From: Agapetus fuscipes
Lineage: Eukaryota; Arthropoda; Insecta; Trichoptera; Glossosomatidae
Reading direction: 5' to 3'
Assembly: GCA_951799405.1 (NCBI GenBank)
Contig: OX637362.1
Span: forward strand, 11,828,493 to 11,892,492
Length of the DNA: 64,000 bases
Part shown: positions 8,335 to 18,307 of the stretch, piece by piece
Layout of the letters: each line of letters begins with the position of its first letter
Numbering within the stretch: the first letter of the stretch is position 1
Notes under the pieces: generated by a model
What the model was told of the DNA's origin: nothing
The model's input: the letters and a program-made list of their open reading frames with translations, nothing else
The model's database searches: none
Position numbers and translations under genes: made by a program

Positions 8335-8880
8335 GGTAAAAGACAACTCGTCCAACGACAGTTCGTCCATTGAAAAATCGGTAACACGACACTTCGTCCA
8401 CACGACTTTTCAGCCAACGACATTTCGGTCGAAGACAAATCGGTCAACAACAGCCCGTCCAAAGACAACTCGGCCATAGACAAATCGGTCACTTGATACT
8501 TCGTCCACACGACATTTCGTGCAGATGACATTTCGGTCAACGACATTTCGGTAATAATAATCTAATATATTCCCGTTTTTGTGTAAAAAATCACAAACAT
8601 GTAGGTCCTAAGACCTCCATCAGGATAATTATACCTGATGAAGGTTTGAGAACCGATAACTTTCGTAGCTTTTTACATAACAAATCGTGAAAATAAATCG
8701 TTTGTTAGAGAGCAGGTTTTCTAAGATATTCTGTGGAACACATATATATACGACCGAAATGTCGTTGACCAAAAAGTCGTGTGGACGAAATGTCGTGTGG
8801 ACGAAATGTCGTGTGGACGAAGTGTCGAGTGACCGATTTGTCTATGGCTGAGCTATCGATCGGACTAGTTGTCAAACATT
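8335..8880. mobile_element. Fold-back element with tandem 14-16 bp units in inverted arms
   Basis: The left arm (8335-8555) is an array of degenerate ACGACATTTCGTCC-type units. The right arm (8750-8880) holds the reverse complement (GTGTGGACGAAATGTC repeated). The best inverted pairing is 8466-8520 with 8795-8850. The 190-bp centre has two inverted motifs: CCTGATGAAGGTTTGAG at 8634 and its opposite (CCTCCATCAGG) at 8615. There is no ORF of its own. Arrays like this produce frames on both strands by chance. Confidence 0.7.
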
Positions 8881-9344
8881 TTTTGCATTAACGTGGTGGT
8901 GGCGAATTTCCACGACGTTTTTTTAGCAAGATCTAAATATTCGTATAAATTCTAAATTCTGCAAAAATATTGCGGCTAGCTTGGTAAGAATAAGATGTGA
9001 AGGAATGATTACAATTGACAAAAAAAAGATCTGCCATCTATTGAAACAATGTTTGTCCAGCAAAGTGAGTTTTTTTAGTTCCGTAACCTACCGCCAGTCG
9101 CGCTTTCCTCATTCCCTCGCGTCACTTGCAATAGAGCGGTTGAGAGGTGGAGCTCTATCGCACTGAAGAAGGCGGACAACATCCATTATTGTCTATGACA
9201 GAACACCCGATAACAATGTCGTATTGTGAATGGCGTTAAAGAGGAAACAGACCGCCCAAAAATTACGATAAAAAGCTACTGAAGTTTGTTTATATTGATG
9301 TTAGAGTGAGGATTGAAAGGAAAAAAATGAATTAAAAATAAGGA
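8881..9344. other. No recognised feature
   Basis: Mixed composition, no repeat family recognised. A 61-codon frame at 8981 has no domain. Confidence 0.35.
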
Positions 9345-9836
9345 CCGGTCTGTAGCTCAGTGGTAACACTGCGGACTCTGAATGGGAAGGTTGTGGGTTC
9401 GATTCCCGGCGGAGCACAAAACATATACCATTTATATTTTCAAATTTGCTCTTCGCCGGGTTGAAAAATTCATAAAACCTTTACTAATGACCGGTCACCA
9501 AAGGTCCATCCAGCCTTAGGTACAGCAACTGGGTCTTGCTTGAGAATTGGCGCTTTGTAGCGACGACGATCAAGCTCGTAAAAAGGTCGATAGCTCAATT
9601 GGTAGAATGCTTGCATTCCATGCCGAGAGCAAGGGTTCGATCTAAAAGGTTTACTCAGCCTTCACAAGAAATAAGAGCCAGCCCTCTCGGGAGATAGGAA
9701 ACCTCCACTTCAACTGAAGTGGTAAGCGTGAGGTCGGCCCCTTTACCTGTAAAAATAAATAGGTCCCGAAGCGCCACATGCGACCCCTTCGGGGATAACG
9801 CAGGCAAGAAGTTACACTATATGTGTAGCTTAGTTG
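9345..9836 (+). mobile_element. Composite SINE A+B, forward
   Basis: The A unit (9345-9582) starts with a tRNA-Gln-like head: A box TAGCTCAGTGG, anticodon-arm-like GGACTCTGAAT, B box GGGTTCGATTCC. Its body is TTTGCTCTTCGCCGGG and TGGGTCTTGCTTGAGAATTG. After GATCAAGCTCGTAAAAAGG the B unit follows, with its own A box (TAGCTCAATTGG) and B box (GGTTCGATCT), then a body with the CCCCTTCGGGG hairpin and an end GTGTAGCTTAGTTGC. The B unit lacks the segment between B box and GGTTTACTCAGCC. Confidence 0.85.
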
Positions 9837-10022
9837 CAAGAGGAATGGAATTCGACAACTTATTTTGCCTGGCCAGTTATCTTTATGCGAAAGCAGAAGC
9901 TTGTGTACATGCAATGGCATCTTTTGAACCAGGATCGAAGCTATGGTCAAATGGGCCAGAGGTGATTCCAAATACGCTAGTCGAACAAGCGACTTGATTC
10001 CCACGGCCACAACACCGACTTT
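9837..10022 (-). mobile_element. SINE C, reverse
   Basis: Reverse copy with CCTGGCCAGTTATCTT, GCTTGTGTACATGCA and GAACCAGGATCGAAGC. The B-box region is degenerate here. It directly abuts the 3' end of the composite SINE. Confidence 0.7.
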
Positions 10023-10194
10023 TTTTGGTGCCACTTCTATCGAAGATCGGCGTTTATCATGACTATTTTCTTGGATGCTGCGGCTCGAAAAAACGACTTG
10101 GTGCTTTTGTTGAACCATTGCCGTAAGATTTTCAACCTCTATGTCCTTCGGCGTCCTTGAGTTCTTCAATCAATATTACTCTTTGAGAATGATG

Positions 10195-10406
10195 TTCTCG
10201 TATAACGACTCGTATCTAATCTAATCTTATCTAAGTTGCAAAGATATGTAACATTGGGGTATCACATAACATGCATTTTTACTAGATTAAAATAAACTTT
10301 CACAAAGTTACTGCTGAAAATCTCGATAATATGAATTTTTACATTGGCAAAGTGAACCATTTTCTACAGCATGGGTGGTCAGCCGCATACCAACCTATAA
10401 GTCAAG
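10195..10406 (-). repeat. LINE-1fam 3' tail, reverse
   Basis: Begins CTAATCTAATCTTATC (the (GATTA)n tail variant) and ends at CAACCTATAAGTCAAGG. It carries an internal deletion around the hairpin region. Confidence 0.75.
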
Positions 10407-10539
10407 GAACATACACAACAAATAACATTTTAGACATAAACCAATGGATAAACATTAAAATCAAATACAAAATTCTAATTTAAAATTTACAAAAGTGTTA
10501 AAAACTTGAGGATGTCCATTTTTAACACTTATTATTATT

Positions 10540-10796
10540 TCCTTGACTTATAGGTTGGTATGAGGCTGACCACCCATACTGTAAAAAATGGTTCACTTTG
10601 CCAATGTCACCCCTGTTTCAGGGAATGTCGGCAAGAGTTGCAGGGCTTATGTTCATTTGAGGTTTGGATTTTATTTGTAAGTACACAGTCAGCATTTGTA
10701 AGCGCGAACTACACGTGTTTGTTTGTGGGCATACATCTGAGAGCTTTGAATGAATATATCCTTGCAACTTAGATTATAGATTATAGATTATAATTT
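10540..10796 (+). repeat. LINE-1fam 3' tail, forward, well preserved
   Basis: A near-consensus copy from CCTTGACTTATAGG to TTAGATTATAGATTATAG. Predicted hairpin: TTGCC (10598-10602) with GGCAA (10630-10634), and CCCTG (10611-10615) with CAGGG (10619-10623), loop TTT. The 70-codon frame inside is a by-product of the repeat and appears in many copies. Confidence 0.9.
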
Positions 10797-10839
10797 TAAA
10801 TACGCCTTACATGTCAAAACATCTTTGCAACTTTGATTA

Positions 10840-11255
10840 AAGAAGTCAACGCTTACGACCTTCCACTTATCTATTAGCAGAGAATCATGTCCAATTACCT
10901 AAGTACCAAATTCGTGCATTATCACTTAAATAATAACTGGATTCGAGCCCCAGACGCCTTGATTGAAATTTCACAACGCTAGCCATCAACCAGTTGGTCG
11001 ACTTATTTAAATAATTTGTCGATTTCTCAACAGGAAGCCGCCGCGTACTAAATTGACAACAATCATTTCCTCTGAATTCTGATCATCAACTTGCATCAAC
11101 ATCAACTATATGTCTTCAATCATCAATGATTATTTACAATATCATTCTTCCACATTGGCTCTTAAGGGTATTACACCAACCAAGAAAGTAATATTTTTTT
11201 TGTACACGAAAGGTTTCTATTCTTTCATTGCAACCTCACAGCCAGTTTAAAGATT
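10840..11255. other. No recognised feature
   Basis: AT-rich sequence without a recognised repeat, long frame or RNA. Confidence 0.35.
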
Positions 11256-11261
11256 TTTAAA

Positions 11262-11480
11262 CATAAGTCGGTGTAATAGCCGTGAGACTCAAGTCACTGT
11301 TCTTGCCCAGCGTATTTGGAACAGAATACGTTGGTTCGAATCCCGTCTGGCCCATTCGACCATAACTTCGACCCTGCATACACACAAGCTTCTGCTTTCG
11401 TATGAAGACAACTGGCCAGACAAAATAGGTTTTTAAATTGCATTCATCTTCACAAATCAATAAAAACAGGAATAATAATA
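11262..11480 (+). mobile_element. SINE C, forward
   Basis: Head GTAATAGCCGTGAGACTC, B box GTTGGTTCGAATCCCG, body CTTCGACCCTGCATACACAC, ATGAAGACAACTGGCCAG, and tail TTCACAAATCAATAAAAA. Structure is tRNA-like head, unique body, A-rich end. Confidence 0.75.
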
Positions 11481-11659
11481 ACAATGGACTCGAAAGAAAT
11501 TCCATAGAAAAAAAGATTGTTACGTCACTCGAAAGGGTTGCTAGAGAAAAAGCGATTAATAATAATAATAATAATAAAAGTTTATTCCACTAAATTAAGA
11601 GTAAATTTAAGACAAGTAAATTAGAGGTCTCCTTAAAAATATAATTCTGTAATTTTAGT

Positions 11660-12085
11660 TGAACATAGGTATACATGTGATGACATTTATTGCATATATT
11701 TAACGCACGCCCACAGATACACACGTGTAAGTTTGCGCGTACACTCATGCTGTATGTGTACTTAGTAAAAAAAACTACGTCAGATGAACTTAAGCCCTGC
11801 AACTGTTGCAAACCTTTCCTGAAACAAGGGTGTCATTGGAAAAATAAACATTTTTTTACAGTATGGGTGTTCAGCCTCATCCCAACCTTTAAGTCAAAGA
11901 ACAATTGAGTAATTATAATTTATAAATTAATTATGGTTTATGTTTATGTGAGGTTTGGTTTATTTTGTAAATACCCATGAAGCATATGTAGCGTGATCTC
12001 ACACGTGTCTGCTTGTGGGCATGCATTAAATATAAGTCTGAAATCTCAACATCACTTAGTAACTTAGATTAGATAGTTTCAAACA
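11660..12085. repeat. Two LINE-1fam 3' tails, reverse then forward
   Basis: A reverse copy (11675-11902, ending ACCTTTAAGTCAAAGAAC) is followed by a forward partial copy (11935-12076) ending TAGTAACTTAGATTAGATAG. Both are diverged. Confidence 0.7.
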
Positions 12086-12150
12086 TAAATAAATGAATTA
12101 CGAATTGATGATGTTAATACCTGTTTCTGGCCCTGCAAAATAGGTTGATG
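12086..12150 (+). mobile_element. SINE C fragment
   Basis: GTTAATACCTGTTTCTGGCC and CTGCAAAATAGGTTGATG match the 3' part of the SINE C variants at 33780 and 41900. Confidence 0.5.
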
Positions 12151-12159
12151 ATCTGAAAT

Positions 12160-12421
12160 CTACAATCTATGTATAATCTAAGTTACAAAGATATTATATT
12201 AACGTTTAAAGTTCATATCAAATGCACGCCCCCAAACAAACACGTGTAGTTCGCGCTTACAAATGCTGAATGTGTATTTACAGATTAAATCCAAACCTCA
12301 AATGATCATAAGCCCTGCAACTTTCGCCGACCTTTCCTAAAACAGGGGTGACATTGGCAAAGTGAACCATTTTTTACAGTATCGGTGATCAGCCTCATAC
12401 TAACCTGTAAGTCAAGGAATC
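12160..12421 (-). repeat. LINE-1fam 3' tail, reverse
   Basis: Complete tail from TACAATCTATGTATAATC to CTGTAAGTCAAGGAA. The hairpin region reads CCTAAAACAGGGG, so one stem pair is lost. Confidence 0.8.
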
Positions 12422-12721
12422 CTCTTCACAAATCTACATTTGAAAAAAAATGCTTAAATTAAAATGGTATGACGAAAAAATCAATGTGCACTCTTCTTAG
12501 GTATTTAAGTATCTGATATTTTTTATTTCATTGGCACCTGTTACACGTATTCACCGGTGATAGCTATTACCAAATACTGGCCAGCAATCTATCTGTCGAC
12601 AATTTCAAGAAACGTCGGATCGGAAGATGCACACAAACATATTTCTATTTTGTTTTCATCTCTATCTTTTTCAAATTCTATTAGTAACAAGGTAATGGAG
12701 CTACATACCTTATTCACGCAA

Positions 12722-12955
12722 TCATAATAGGAAAACTTCTAATGGACTCGTCACAAATTCCATAGACAACAAAATTGTGACCCCCGTGGTTTGGGAAAAG
12801 GCAAACAATCGAATGTATTGTATAGTTGATATTGGAAAGTTGCTTTCCGGAATCTATTGCCGTGGTGTATTGGAATTGAAGCTTTCGGACGTTTCGCCCA
12901 TGCCTGCGATGGGCTTCTTCAGCGTGAAGGTGATGATGAATAACAATAATATAAG
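12722..12955 (-). mobile_element. Penelope-like terminal fragment with hammerhead-like core
   Basis: The minus strand has CTGAAGA (12922-12916), then GCCCAT paired with ATGGGC as stem II, then GAAACGTC (12895-12888). Downstream (minus strand) ACCACGGCAATAGATTCCGG aligns with 21770-21800 and 27650-27670. No GIY-YIG or RT ORF of a Penelope element is in this window. Confidence 0.6.
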
Positions 12956-12961
12956 GATGAT

Positions 12962-13241
12962 TATTTTGGTGAGCGCTGTTTTTGTGTGAATCACACCTCG
13001 GCAACACTATGCGAGCTTGGATGTCACTTTAGAAAGCGCCAATTATCAAGCAAGACACAATTGCTGTAAGGCTAGTTGGACCTGAGGGGACTTGGTATTT
13101 TGTAAAGGCAGATCAAATTTTCAACCCAGCGAAGAGCATGTTTGAAAAATATGAAATATTTTTTTGTGCTCCGTCGGGAATCGAACCCTCCACCTTCTAA
13201 TCAGGAGTCCGAGGTGTTACCACTAGACCACAGACCGGTAA
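12962..13241 (-). mobile_element. SINE A, reverse, near full length
   Basis: The 3' part is at 12962 (GGTGAGCGCTGTTTTTGTG), the body includes TTTGAAAAATATGAAAT, and the head lies at 13170-13241 (GGGAATCGAACCC as the B box, CCAGTAGACCAC-like A box, ending GACCGGT). Confidence 0.8.
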
Positions 13242-13261
13242 AATATGTAAAACTGTAATAA

Positions 13262-13335
13262 TTGTTATGGGTTAAGGACCCCAGGCACTTACAAGTGTGA
13301 CGTTTGTCCGCCGAGAATAAAGTTCTAGATTCAAA
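13262..13335 (+). repeat. Possible LTR fragment
   Basis: TGTTATGGGTTAAGGACC followed by CAAGTGTGACGTTTGTCC and the polyadenylation-type GAGAATAAAGTTC. The same block occurs at 4920-4955. A retroviral-type LTR R region is one reading; evidence is thin. Confidence 0.3.
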
Positions 13336-13344
13336 GCGTCAATC

Positions 13345-13622
13345 GTATATCTACAATATAAGTTGCAAAGATATATAACATTTAAGATTCTTATTTAATG
13401 CATTCCCATAAGCAGACACGTATAAGTTCGCACCTACACATGCCGCATGTGGACTTACAACATAAAAACTCAATCTCAAATGAACATAAGCCCTGTAACT
13501 CTTACCCACCTCTCCTGAAACAGGGGTGACATTGGTAAAGTAAATCATTTTTTAAAGAATGGTTGGTCAACCTCATACGAACTAACAAACCAAGAAACCC
13601 AAAACAACCTATAAGTCAAGGA
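13345..13622 (-). repeat. LINE-1fam 3' tail, reverse
   Basis: From ATCTACAATATAAGTTGC to CCTATAAGTCAAGGAAC. An extra duplicated stretch before the 5' box (GAACTAACAAACCAAGAAAC) suggests a second, partial end. Confidence 0.75.
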
Positions 13623-14400
13623 ACAGAAATATCGTTTTTTTTTTATCTTAACAGATAAAAGAAACGGTAGCTGAGATATGGTAACGTTGCTGTTTTTGAT
13701 AGGAAAATTACAAACGAAGAAATGACGTGTGCGCTGGCGCATTATCGTGGTATAGTATATTTAGTGATATTTATAATACGAGTAGGTACACAAAAAATAA
13801 ATAAATTAAAATTGCACGCAATCCGCGCACTTGTTAGAGTCTCTTGTTATCAACGTTTCCAACCTCGACAAGAGTGTTCGAGTGAAAAATTACATAAAGT
13901 CGATTATGAATTCATTTGTTCGGGCGCACTTGATGTCTTTTCATCAGACCTGACTTCCATATTAATATTACAATATTCAATCCAGATTGTAACTCATCCT
14001 TTCATACCATGAGAACCTGATCTGATCCCGAAGTACGTTTACACCCAACAATTGCGTTAAAAATAAATAAATGTTTGGAAACTGAAACACTCAATAGAGG
14101 CGCTTTTTGATTTTTCATACATTTTTTTGGTGTCACGATAGGTTTGAGAGTGAATGTTTTTTTTTATGCTCGAGGTAGTGGTCGTCCTTGAAGGACCGGC
14201 AATTATGTCGCCTCAGTCGTCATGTGACATGCAGCTTGTATGGAAACTGACCAAGAGTTGACACTTAGATTATATATACCAACTGACCAAGTCATATAAG
14301 TCCTATATATAATGAAATGAGACTGATTATATATCAACTGAACAAATCCTATATGTAATAAAATGGTGTAGATTATTTATCACGTTAAAAAAAAAAAAAA
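13623..14400. other. Mostly unassigned
   Basis: AT-rich sequence. Around 13860-13965 the minus strand holds GGTCTGATGAAAAGACATC and CGCCCGAAC, a weak ribozyme-like pattern without a clear stem II. Short repeats of CTGACCAAGTCATATAAG occur at 14282 and 14916. Confidence 0.35.
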
Positions 14401-14410
14401 ATTAGGCTGA

Positions 14411-14697
14411 TTTATTTGGTGAGCTATGTTTTTGTGTGTATCACATCTCAAGAGCCCTCTGCGAGCTTGGTCGTCGCTGTAAAAAGCGCCAATTCTCAAG
14501 CAAGACCCAGTTGCTATAAGGCTGGATGGACCTTTTGATGACCGGTCTTTGGTAAAGGTTTATGAATTTTTCAACCCAGCGACGAGCAAATTTGAAAATA
14601 TAAATGGTATATTTTTTGTGCTCCGCAGGGATTCGAACCCACAACCTTCCAGTTACGTGTCAGAAGTGTTACCACCTGGACTACGGACCGGTACTGA
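14411..14697 (-). mobile_element. SINE A, reverse, full length
   Basis: Tail side GGTGAGCTATGTTTTTGTG, body CAAGCAAGACCCAGTTGC and TTTTGATGACCGGTC, head with GGATTCGAACCCACAAC (B box) and GACTACGGACCGG at its end. Confidence 0.85.
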
Positions 14698-14706
14698 GTA
14701 CGTTAT

Positions 14707-14862
14707 TGGTGTATGTTCATTTGAGATTCGGGTTTTTATATTGCAGGTCCACATACGGCATGTTCAAGCACGAATTTATACGTGTCTGCTTGTGAAAATG
14801 CATATAATGTGAATCTATCATGTTACATATATTTTCAATTTAGATAAGATTAGATTAGATAT
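14707..14862 (+). repeat. LINE-1fam 3' tail, forward, partial
   Basis: Starts within the tail at GTATGTTCATTTGAG and ends with AATTTAGATAAGATTAGAT, the (GATTA)n tail variant. Confidence 0.7.
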
Positions 14863-14869
14863 CAACTGA

Positions 14870-16080
14870 ACAAGTCCAATATCTAATGAAAAGATATAGA
14901 TTATAAAATATCAACTGACCAAGTCATATAAGTCCTATATCTAATGAAATGATATAGATGGTATTATACCAACTAAGTAAGTCCAAAATTTAATGAAATT
15001 ATTATTTGTTTTATAAAATAGAATATATGCGACTTCCTTGTGAAACACTGAGCTGTTCCATCGATTTTCCTAAATTTTTCAAAAAACATGAAAAAACTAT
15101 CAGATTGTTTCGAGTGAAGTTTGATGATGATCGGATCACAAACGCTTTTTTCGACGTATTTTATCATGTAATATGTATGGAAAAGCTATTCCTCATGCCT
15201 GACTAAGCCGCTCATTAGATTTTGACAAAAATTTCAGGTAAATGTGTAAATTACCCGCAAAATTGATCGTGTGAACTTTGATATCAATCGGATTACAAAC
15301 AAACAAACAAAAATACCCTGTAAAGCTGCGTCCCTTTATGCGTCAAAAGAACCTGTGACGTATGCCCACCAAGAAAACAATAAACTCGTTATATCAAATT
15401 TCATGCAAAGTCCATTTCGTTCAAAAAATATTTCATAACCTCAACTTACGAAAGCACGCGTCCTTCTTTGGATTAACAAACGCTACATTTTTTTTTTGTA
15501 AAAATATTTGTTGTTTAACTGTACATATGCGAAAATGGTTAATTGTACTTAGAGTATAAATAAATGTGTAATAACTCAACGATCGCGTAGAAAAAATAAA
15601 TAAATACAAAATGAAATAGCGCCTATCTGAGTGTTTTAAGTTTTCACACATTTTTCTGCTGAGTTCATACATTTATAAGCAATGTGTTATACTTTTCTGT
15701 GGCAGAAATTGGTTCATATGATCCGCTAGTACAGAAAGTACCTCTAGTCGGGGTGAAGAGACTATGATGGGATGTATTTGTTCAGAAAATAAATCAATTA
15801 TCGGGTAACATGTACTTTAATTTCATATTTCTCGGCCACGGCAATGACTCGGCTGTTTGCCGGATACTTGAACATTTTTTGAATGATGAAGAAAATGTAA
15901 TGTCCAACTGGAGAGGAAACGCCAAGCAGTAACTAGAATTTTCAACTAATAAACAATAAAAGCTAAAAACAATTAGGTCAATCAATGGGACAGCTTAGGA
16001 TTCCATAGAGAAGTAATAATTAATACTTATACAATTTAATTTCGGTTCACTTTAATAAAACTTCGCTAGAATTTATTATA
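14870..16080. other. Unassigned AT-rich segment
   Basis: It includes two similar phrases, GTTTGATGATGATCGGATCA (15119) and CTTTGATATCAATCGGATTA (15276), followed by CAAACAAACAAAC. This pattern is common near the 3' ends of some arthropod retroposons. No gene seen. Confidence 0.35.
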
Positions 16081-16320
16081 CACATTTTTTTTAGAATTTG
16101 CTTACATAAGGTTCACACTTTAAATCTTCATACTTCTCGCTAAACAGCCAGGGTATTAATGATTTACTGACTGTACAAAGCACTGCAATACGTATTTATA
16201 GAATCACTTAAGGCTATTCTAGCATATACCGGAACATACACGAATTGTCTCGAAAAGAAGCTTCCAGCAAATACGAGTAGGTGCAACCATCAAATACTTA
16301 CACACATATACAAGTAAGTA
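16080..16320 (+). repeat. Dispersed repeat, uninterrupted copy (partner 58285-58745)
   Basis: TTTGCTTACATAAGGTTCAC, GCACTGCAATACGTATTTAT, CCATCAAATACTT and ACATATACAAGTAAGTAAAA recur in the same order at 58285-58745. There the copy is split by a LINE-1fam tail. Nature unknown. Confidence 0.6.
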
Positions 16321-16392
16321 AAAACACATATACACACAATCATAAGTAAGTAAAAACACATACAGACACAATCACAGACAGAAACTCGTAAC

Positions 16393-16640
16393 TATAATCT
16401 ATAATCTAAGTTGCAAGGATATATTCATTCAAAGCTCTCAGATGTATGCCCACAAACAAACACGTGTAGTTCGCGCTTACAAATGCTGATTGTGTACTTA
16501 CAAATAAAATCCAAACCTGAAATGAACATAAGCCCTGCAACTCTTGCCGACATTCCCTGAAACAGGGGTGACATTGGCAAAGTGAACCATTTTGTACAGT
16601 ATGGGTGGTCAGCCTCATACCAACCTATAAGTCAAGGAAT
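16393..16640 (-). repeat. LINE-1fam 3' tail, reverse, well preserved
   Basis: Near-consensus from CTATAATCTATAATCTAAG to CAACCTATAAGTCAAGGAA with the hairpin CCCTGAAACAGGG intact. Confidence 0.9.
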
Positions 16641-16769
16641 TGAAACTGAAAGGAATTGGAATTGAAATTACCAATTGAAATAAATATTTAAGGGTTTGTG
16701 TATTGAAATTGTGAAGATTAATTTTAAATTGATAATGTAAAAAGAAATCACAAAGTTTTTTTGTCACGA

Positions 16770-16825
16770 GTTGATTTATTTCCTCGAGCGCTTTCGATGC
16801 CATCACACCATTATCGAGAGAACAA
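16770..16825 (-). repeat. Penelope-type terminal motif, decayed
   Basis: Minus strand: ATGGCATCGAAAGCGCTCGA then GGAAATAAATCAACTCGTGA. The second part recurs at 46617-46652 (GCGCTCGAGGAAATAAATC). The GAAAGC step resembles the GAAAC step of hammerhead cores, but CTGANGA is not visible. Confidence 0.4.
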
Positions 16826-16878
16826 CCGGTTATTTGCCAACTCTGTGTTTTATTTTTACATTATTAAAAATCATAAGT

Positions 16879-17222
16879 CCGGTCGATAGCTCAGTTGGTA
16901 GAGTGCTTGCATTCTACCCCGTGAGCTCGGGTTCGAATCCCACCGGGGAGGGTGTCAGAAATGATTTCCAATTTCGGTGTGTATTTCAAACCCCATAATA
17001 TAAATACCGGCGAGGTTTACTCAGCCTTTACAATAAATGAGTACCAGCCCCCTCGGGAGCTGGGAAATTCCCACTTCAACTGAAGTGGTTGGCGTAAGGC
17101 CGGCCCCCTTACCTGTAAAAATAAATAGGTTCAACTCGCCACATGCGACCCCTTCGGGGATAACGCGGCAAGAAGTTACACTATATGTGTAGCTTATAAA
17201 AAAAAAAAAAAAAAAAAAAAAA
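16879..17222 (+). mobile_element. SINE B, full length, poly(A)-tailed
   Basis: Head: A box TAGCTCAGTTGG, B box GGGTTCGAATCCCACC. The middle segment GTCAGAAATGATTTCC is present. Body: GGTTTACTCAGCCTTTAC, CTGAAGTGGTTGGCG, CCCCTTCGGGG hairpin, end TATGTGTAGCTTAT. A run of about 25 A follows, unlike the GTTGC-type end of other copies. It serves as the reference for an undeleted B unit. Confidence 0.88.
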
Positions 17223-17261
17223 GTTACAACATTCTTACACATAAAGGTTTTTTATAAAGTT

Positions 17262-17712
17262 ACTTGACTAGTAGGTTGCTATGAAGCTGACCCCCATCCT
17301 GTAAAAACTTTGTTCACTCTTGCCAACGCCAACACGGGTTTCAGGGGAATGCAGCAGGAGTTGCAAGGTTTACGTTCATGTGAGGTTTGTTGTATTTTGT
17401 GAGTACACATGCTGCATGTGTATGCGCCAACGAAATGCCAGTGCTATAGCCGACTGCCTGAGGTATCAAATGTTTGAAAACAAACAGCGACAGTTTGAAT
17501 CCCGTCTGACTCATTAGCTTTATAGAGCTTATTTAGATAGCTTTGACTGTGAGTTAACATATGGCAAAGGTTAATTGTCGATTGATTGCTTGACTGATGG
17601 GATGGTAAGTACTCGTATAAGGCTGACCGCCATACCAGTAAAAGTGGTGTTCAATGGCTAAGAGAACAATTCTTCATACTTATAGTATGGATGGTCAGGC
17701 TCATACCAACCT
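17262..17712. repeat. Decayed LINE-1fam tail fragments and a tRNA-like remnant
   Basis: A forward fragment (17262-17432), a degraded forward head at 17575 and a reverse 5' box at 17655-17712. Between them, 17440-17515 has GCTATAGCCGACTGCC and GTTTGAATCCCGTCTG, resembling a SINE C head. Confidence 0.5.
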
Positions 17713-18283
17713 ATTATTCATTCTATAATCTATAATCTATCTATAATCTAAGTTGCAAGGATATATTAATTCAAAGCTCTCAGATGTATGCCCACAAACA
17801 AACACGTGTAGTTCGCGCTTACAAATGCTGATTGTGTACTTACAAATAAAATTCAAACCTCAAATGAACATAAGCCCCACAACTTTTGCCGACCTTCCCT
17901 GAAACAGGGGTGACACTGGCAAAGTGAACCATTTTTTACAGTATTGGTGGTCAGCCTCATACCAACCTATAAGTCAAGGAATATGAAGAATAAATTACAT
18001 TTAAATATAAAAAATAACAAAACCTTAAAAAGAAATCTATACAAAAAAAGTCAAAAAATTCTTATGCAAAAAATGTAGCAAACTAATAAACCAACATTAC
18101 AAATCAGCATTGCAGATTAGCCGCCACTTCTTCCTGTCCTTGCATACTTCTTTCATTTCATCCAGAGTCATAACCTTTTTCATACAAGCTCTCCTTTTAT
18201 TATGACTCTGGATATCCCATTCACTCGCTATTTCGAAAATTTGGTCCATCCATACCTTTCTCGGTCTTCCTCTTCCACGACAT
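17713..18283 (-). mobile_element. LINE-1fam copy, reverse, 5'-truncated
   Basis: Complete tail (17713-17982), AT-rich UTR (to 18105) and C-terminal coding sequence up to the GCRGRGRPRK region (18283). It is close to the copy at 130-1456 in both UTR and coding part, so it is young. No frame-breaking change is obvious in the short coding piece. Confidence 0.88.
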
Positions 18284-18307
18284 CCATATTCAAAGATAAA
18301 TGTTTAA

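Noticed and set aside
8335..8555. CRISPR-like or regulatory operator array
   Set aside because: Units are contiguous and degenerate, and mirrored in the opposite arm; this fits a fold-back element.
9345..9415. Functional tRNA gene (tRNA-Gln-like)
   Set aside because: A and B boxes fit, but the sequence is attached to a SINE body and repeated many times with mutations in the arms.
9651..10169. 172-codon minus-strand frame
   Set aside because: It spans SINE B and SINE C sequences.
10560..10772. 70-codon frame found in many places (also 16406, 28129, 29050, 31505, 58996)
   Set aside because: It lies entirely in the LINE-1fam 3' UTR tail. Its conservation follows from repeat identity, and other copies break it freely.
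16879..16950. Functional tRNA gene
   Set aside because: It is the head of SINE B; the anticodon arm does not fold properly.
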